DNA from: an uncultured Steroidobacter sp.
Lineage (GTDB): Bacteria; Pseudomonadota; Gammaproteobacteria; Steroidobacterales; Steroidobacteraceae
Reading direction: 5' to 3'
Assembly: GCA_946478975.1 (NCBI GenBank)
Contig: CAMLEO010000303.1
Coordinates: 1 to 8,398 of the forward strand
DNA: 8,398 nucleotides
Shown here: one piece after another, positions 8,104 through 8,398 of the stretch
Position numbering within the stretch: the first letter of the stretch is position 1
Layout of the letters: each line of letters begins with the position of its first letter
Notes under the pieces: generated by a model
Seen by the model: only the letters and a program-made list of their open reading frames with translations
Told to the model about the DNA's origin: nothing
Databases searched by the model: none
Program-made: the position numbers and the translations under genes

Positions 8104-8398
8104 ATGAACTGGTTACATTCCGCGGTGGTGATCTTTCACCTGCTCATCGCCGCATCGATCGTGGCGCTGGTGTTACTGCAACGGGGCAAGGGCGCCGATG
8201 CGGGCGCCGGCTTTGGCGCGGGCGCTTCCGGCACTGTGTTCGGAGCGCGCGGCTCAGCGTCGTTCCTGTCGCGTACGACAGCGACGCTGGCGGCGCTGTT
8301 CATCGGCACGAGCCTGACGCTGGCCTATCTCGGCGGTCGCGGCCCGGAAGCTCCGAAGAGCGTGATCGATCGCGTCGGCGTGCCGCAGGATTCGGCGC
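8104..8398 (+). CDS. secG: Preprotein translocase subunit SecG (3' end outside window)
   Basis: SecG is the small subunit of the SecYEG channel and helps protein export across the inner membrane. The frame gives 98 residues and is still open at the window end, so the C terminus is missing. Two membrane helices are visible at about residues 6-25 and 58-76. Between them is the hallmark glycine-rich cytoplasmic loop, from LLQRGKGAD (24-32) through [12 protein letters not shown] (36-47). This matches E. coli MLQQGKGADMGASFGAGASATLFG. The ATG at 8104 is chosen because the first helix begins right after it. The Shine-Dalgarno sequence is weak (GGA at 8091-8093, 10 nt away). The 39-bp gap after tpiA shows no terminator, so expression from the tpiA transcript is likely. 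In related genomes a tRNA-Leu gene often follows secG, beyond this window. Confidence 0.96.
   Translation, partial: MNWLHSAVVIFHLLIAASIVALVLLQRGKGADAGAGFGAGASGTVFGARGSASFLSRTTATLAALFIGTSLTLAYLGGRGPEAPKSVIDRVGVPQDSA

Overview
The window is a compact, high-GC stretch of bacterial chromosome carrying conserved housekeeping genes. The gene order is carB (3' part) - greA - DUF4149 membrane protein - yhbY (reverse) - rlmE - ftsH - folP - glmM - tpiA - secG (5' part). From memory this matches the order around carB-greA and ftsH-secG in Pseudomonas-type Gammaproteobacteria. Protein similarity to the remembered E. coli and Pseudomonas homologues is high throughout. I infer a high-GC gammaproteobacterium outside the Enterobacterales and cannot name a genus. 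No IS element, phage gene, CRISPR array, tRNA or rRNA is visible, and codon use looks uniform, so nothing suggests recent transfer.

Bases 1-1841 form a forward unit. It holds the last 309 residues of carbamoyl-phosphate synthase large subunit, then greA overlapping carB by 4 bp (GTGA), then a four-helix DUF4149 membrane protein 13 bp further on. A short gap (1842-1916) with three dyad symmetries separates this unit from the convergent yhbY. yhbY and rlmE diverge with their start codons sharing one base (2222). Both products act on the 50S ribosomal subunit.

From rlmE on, everything runs forward: rlmE, a 119-bp gap, ftsH, a hairpin terminator, folP, glmM, a 126-bp gap, tpiA, a 39-bp gap, and secG running off the end. 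Three of these genes (rlmE, ftsH, glmM) start at TTG and greA starts at GTG. Each of the four starts is supported by a well-placed Shine-Dalgarno sequence and by N-terminal similarity to homologues.

The products serve basic growth: pyrimidine and arginine precursors (CarB), transcript cleavage (GreA), ribosome assembly (YhbY, RlmE), membrane proteolysis (FtsH), folate (FolP), amino-sugar supply for the envelope (GlmM), glycolysis (TpiA) and protein export (SecG). All catalytic motifs I checked are intact.

I found no undescribed system here. The points worth a second look are regulatory or architectural: the dyad cluster at 1843-1906, the zero-gap divergent pair, a possible hairpin over the ftsH ribosome binding site, and a terminator placed 13 bp before folP.
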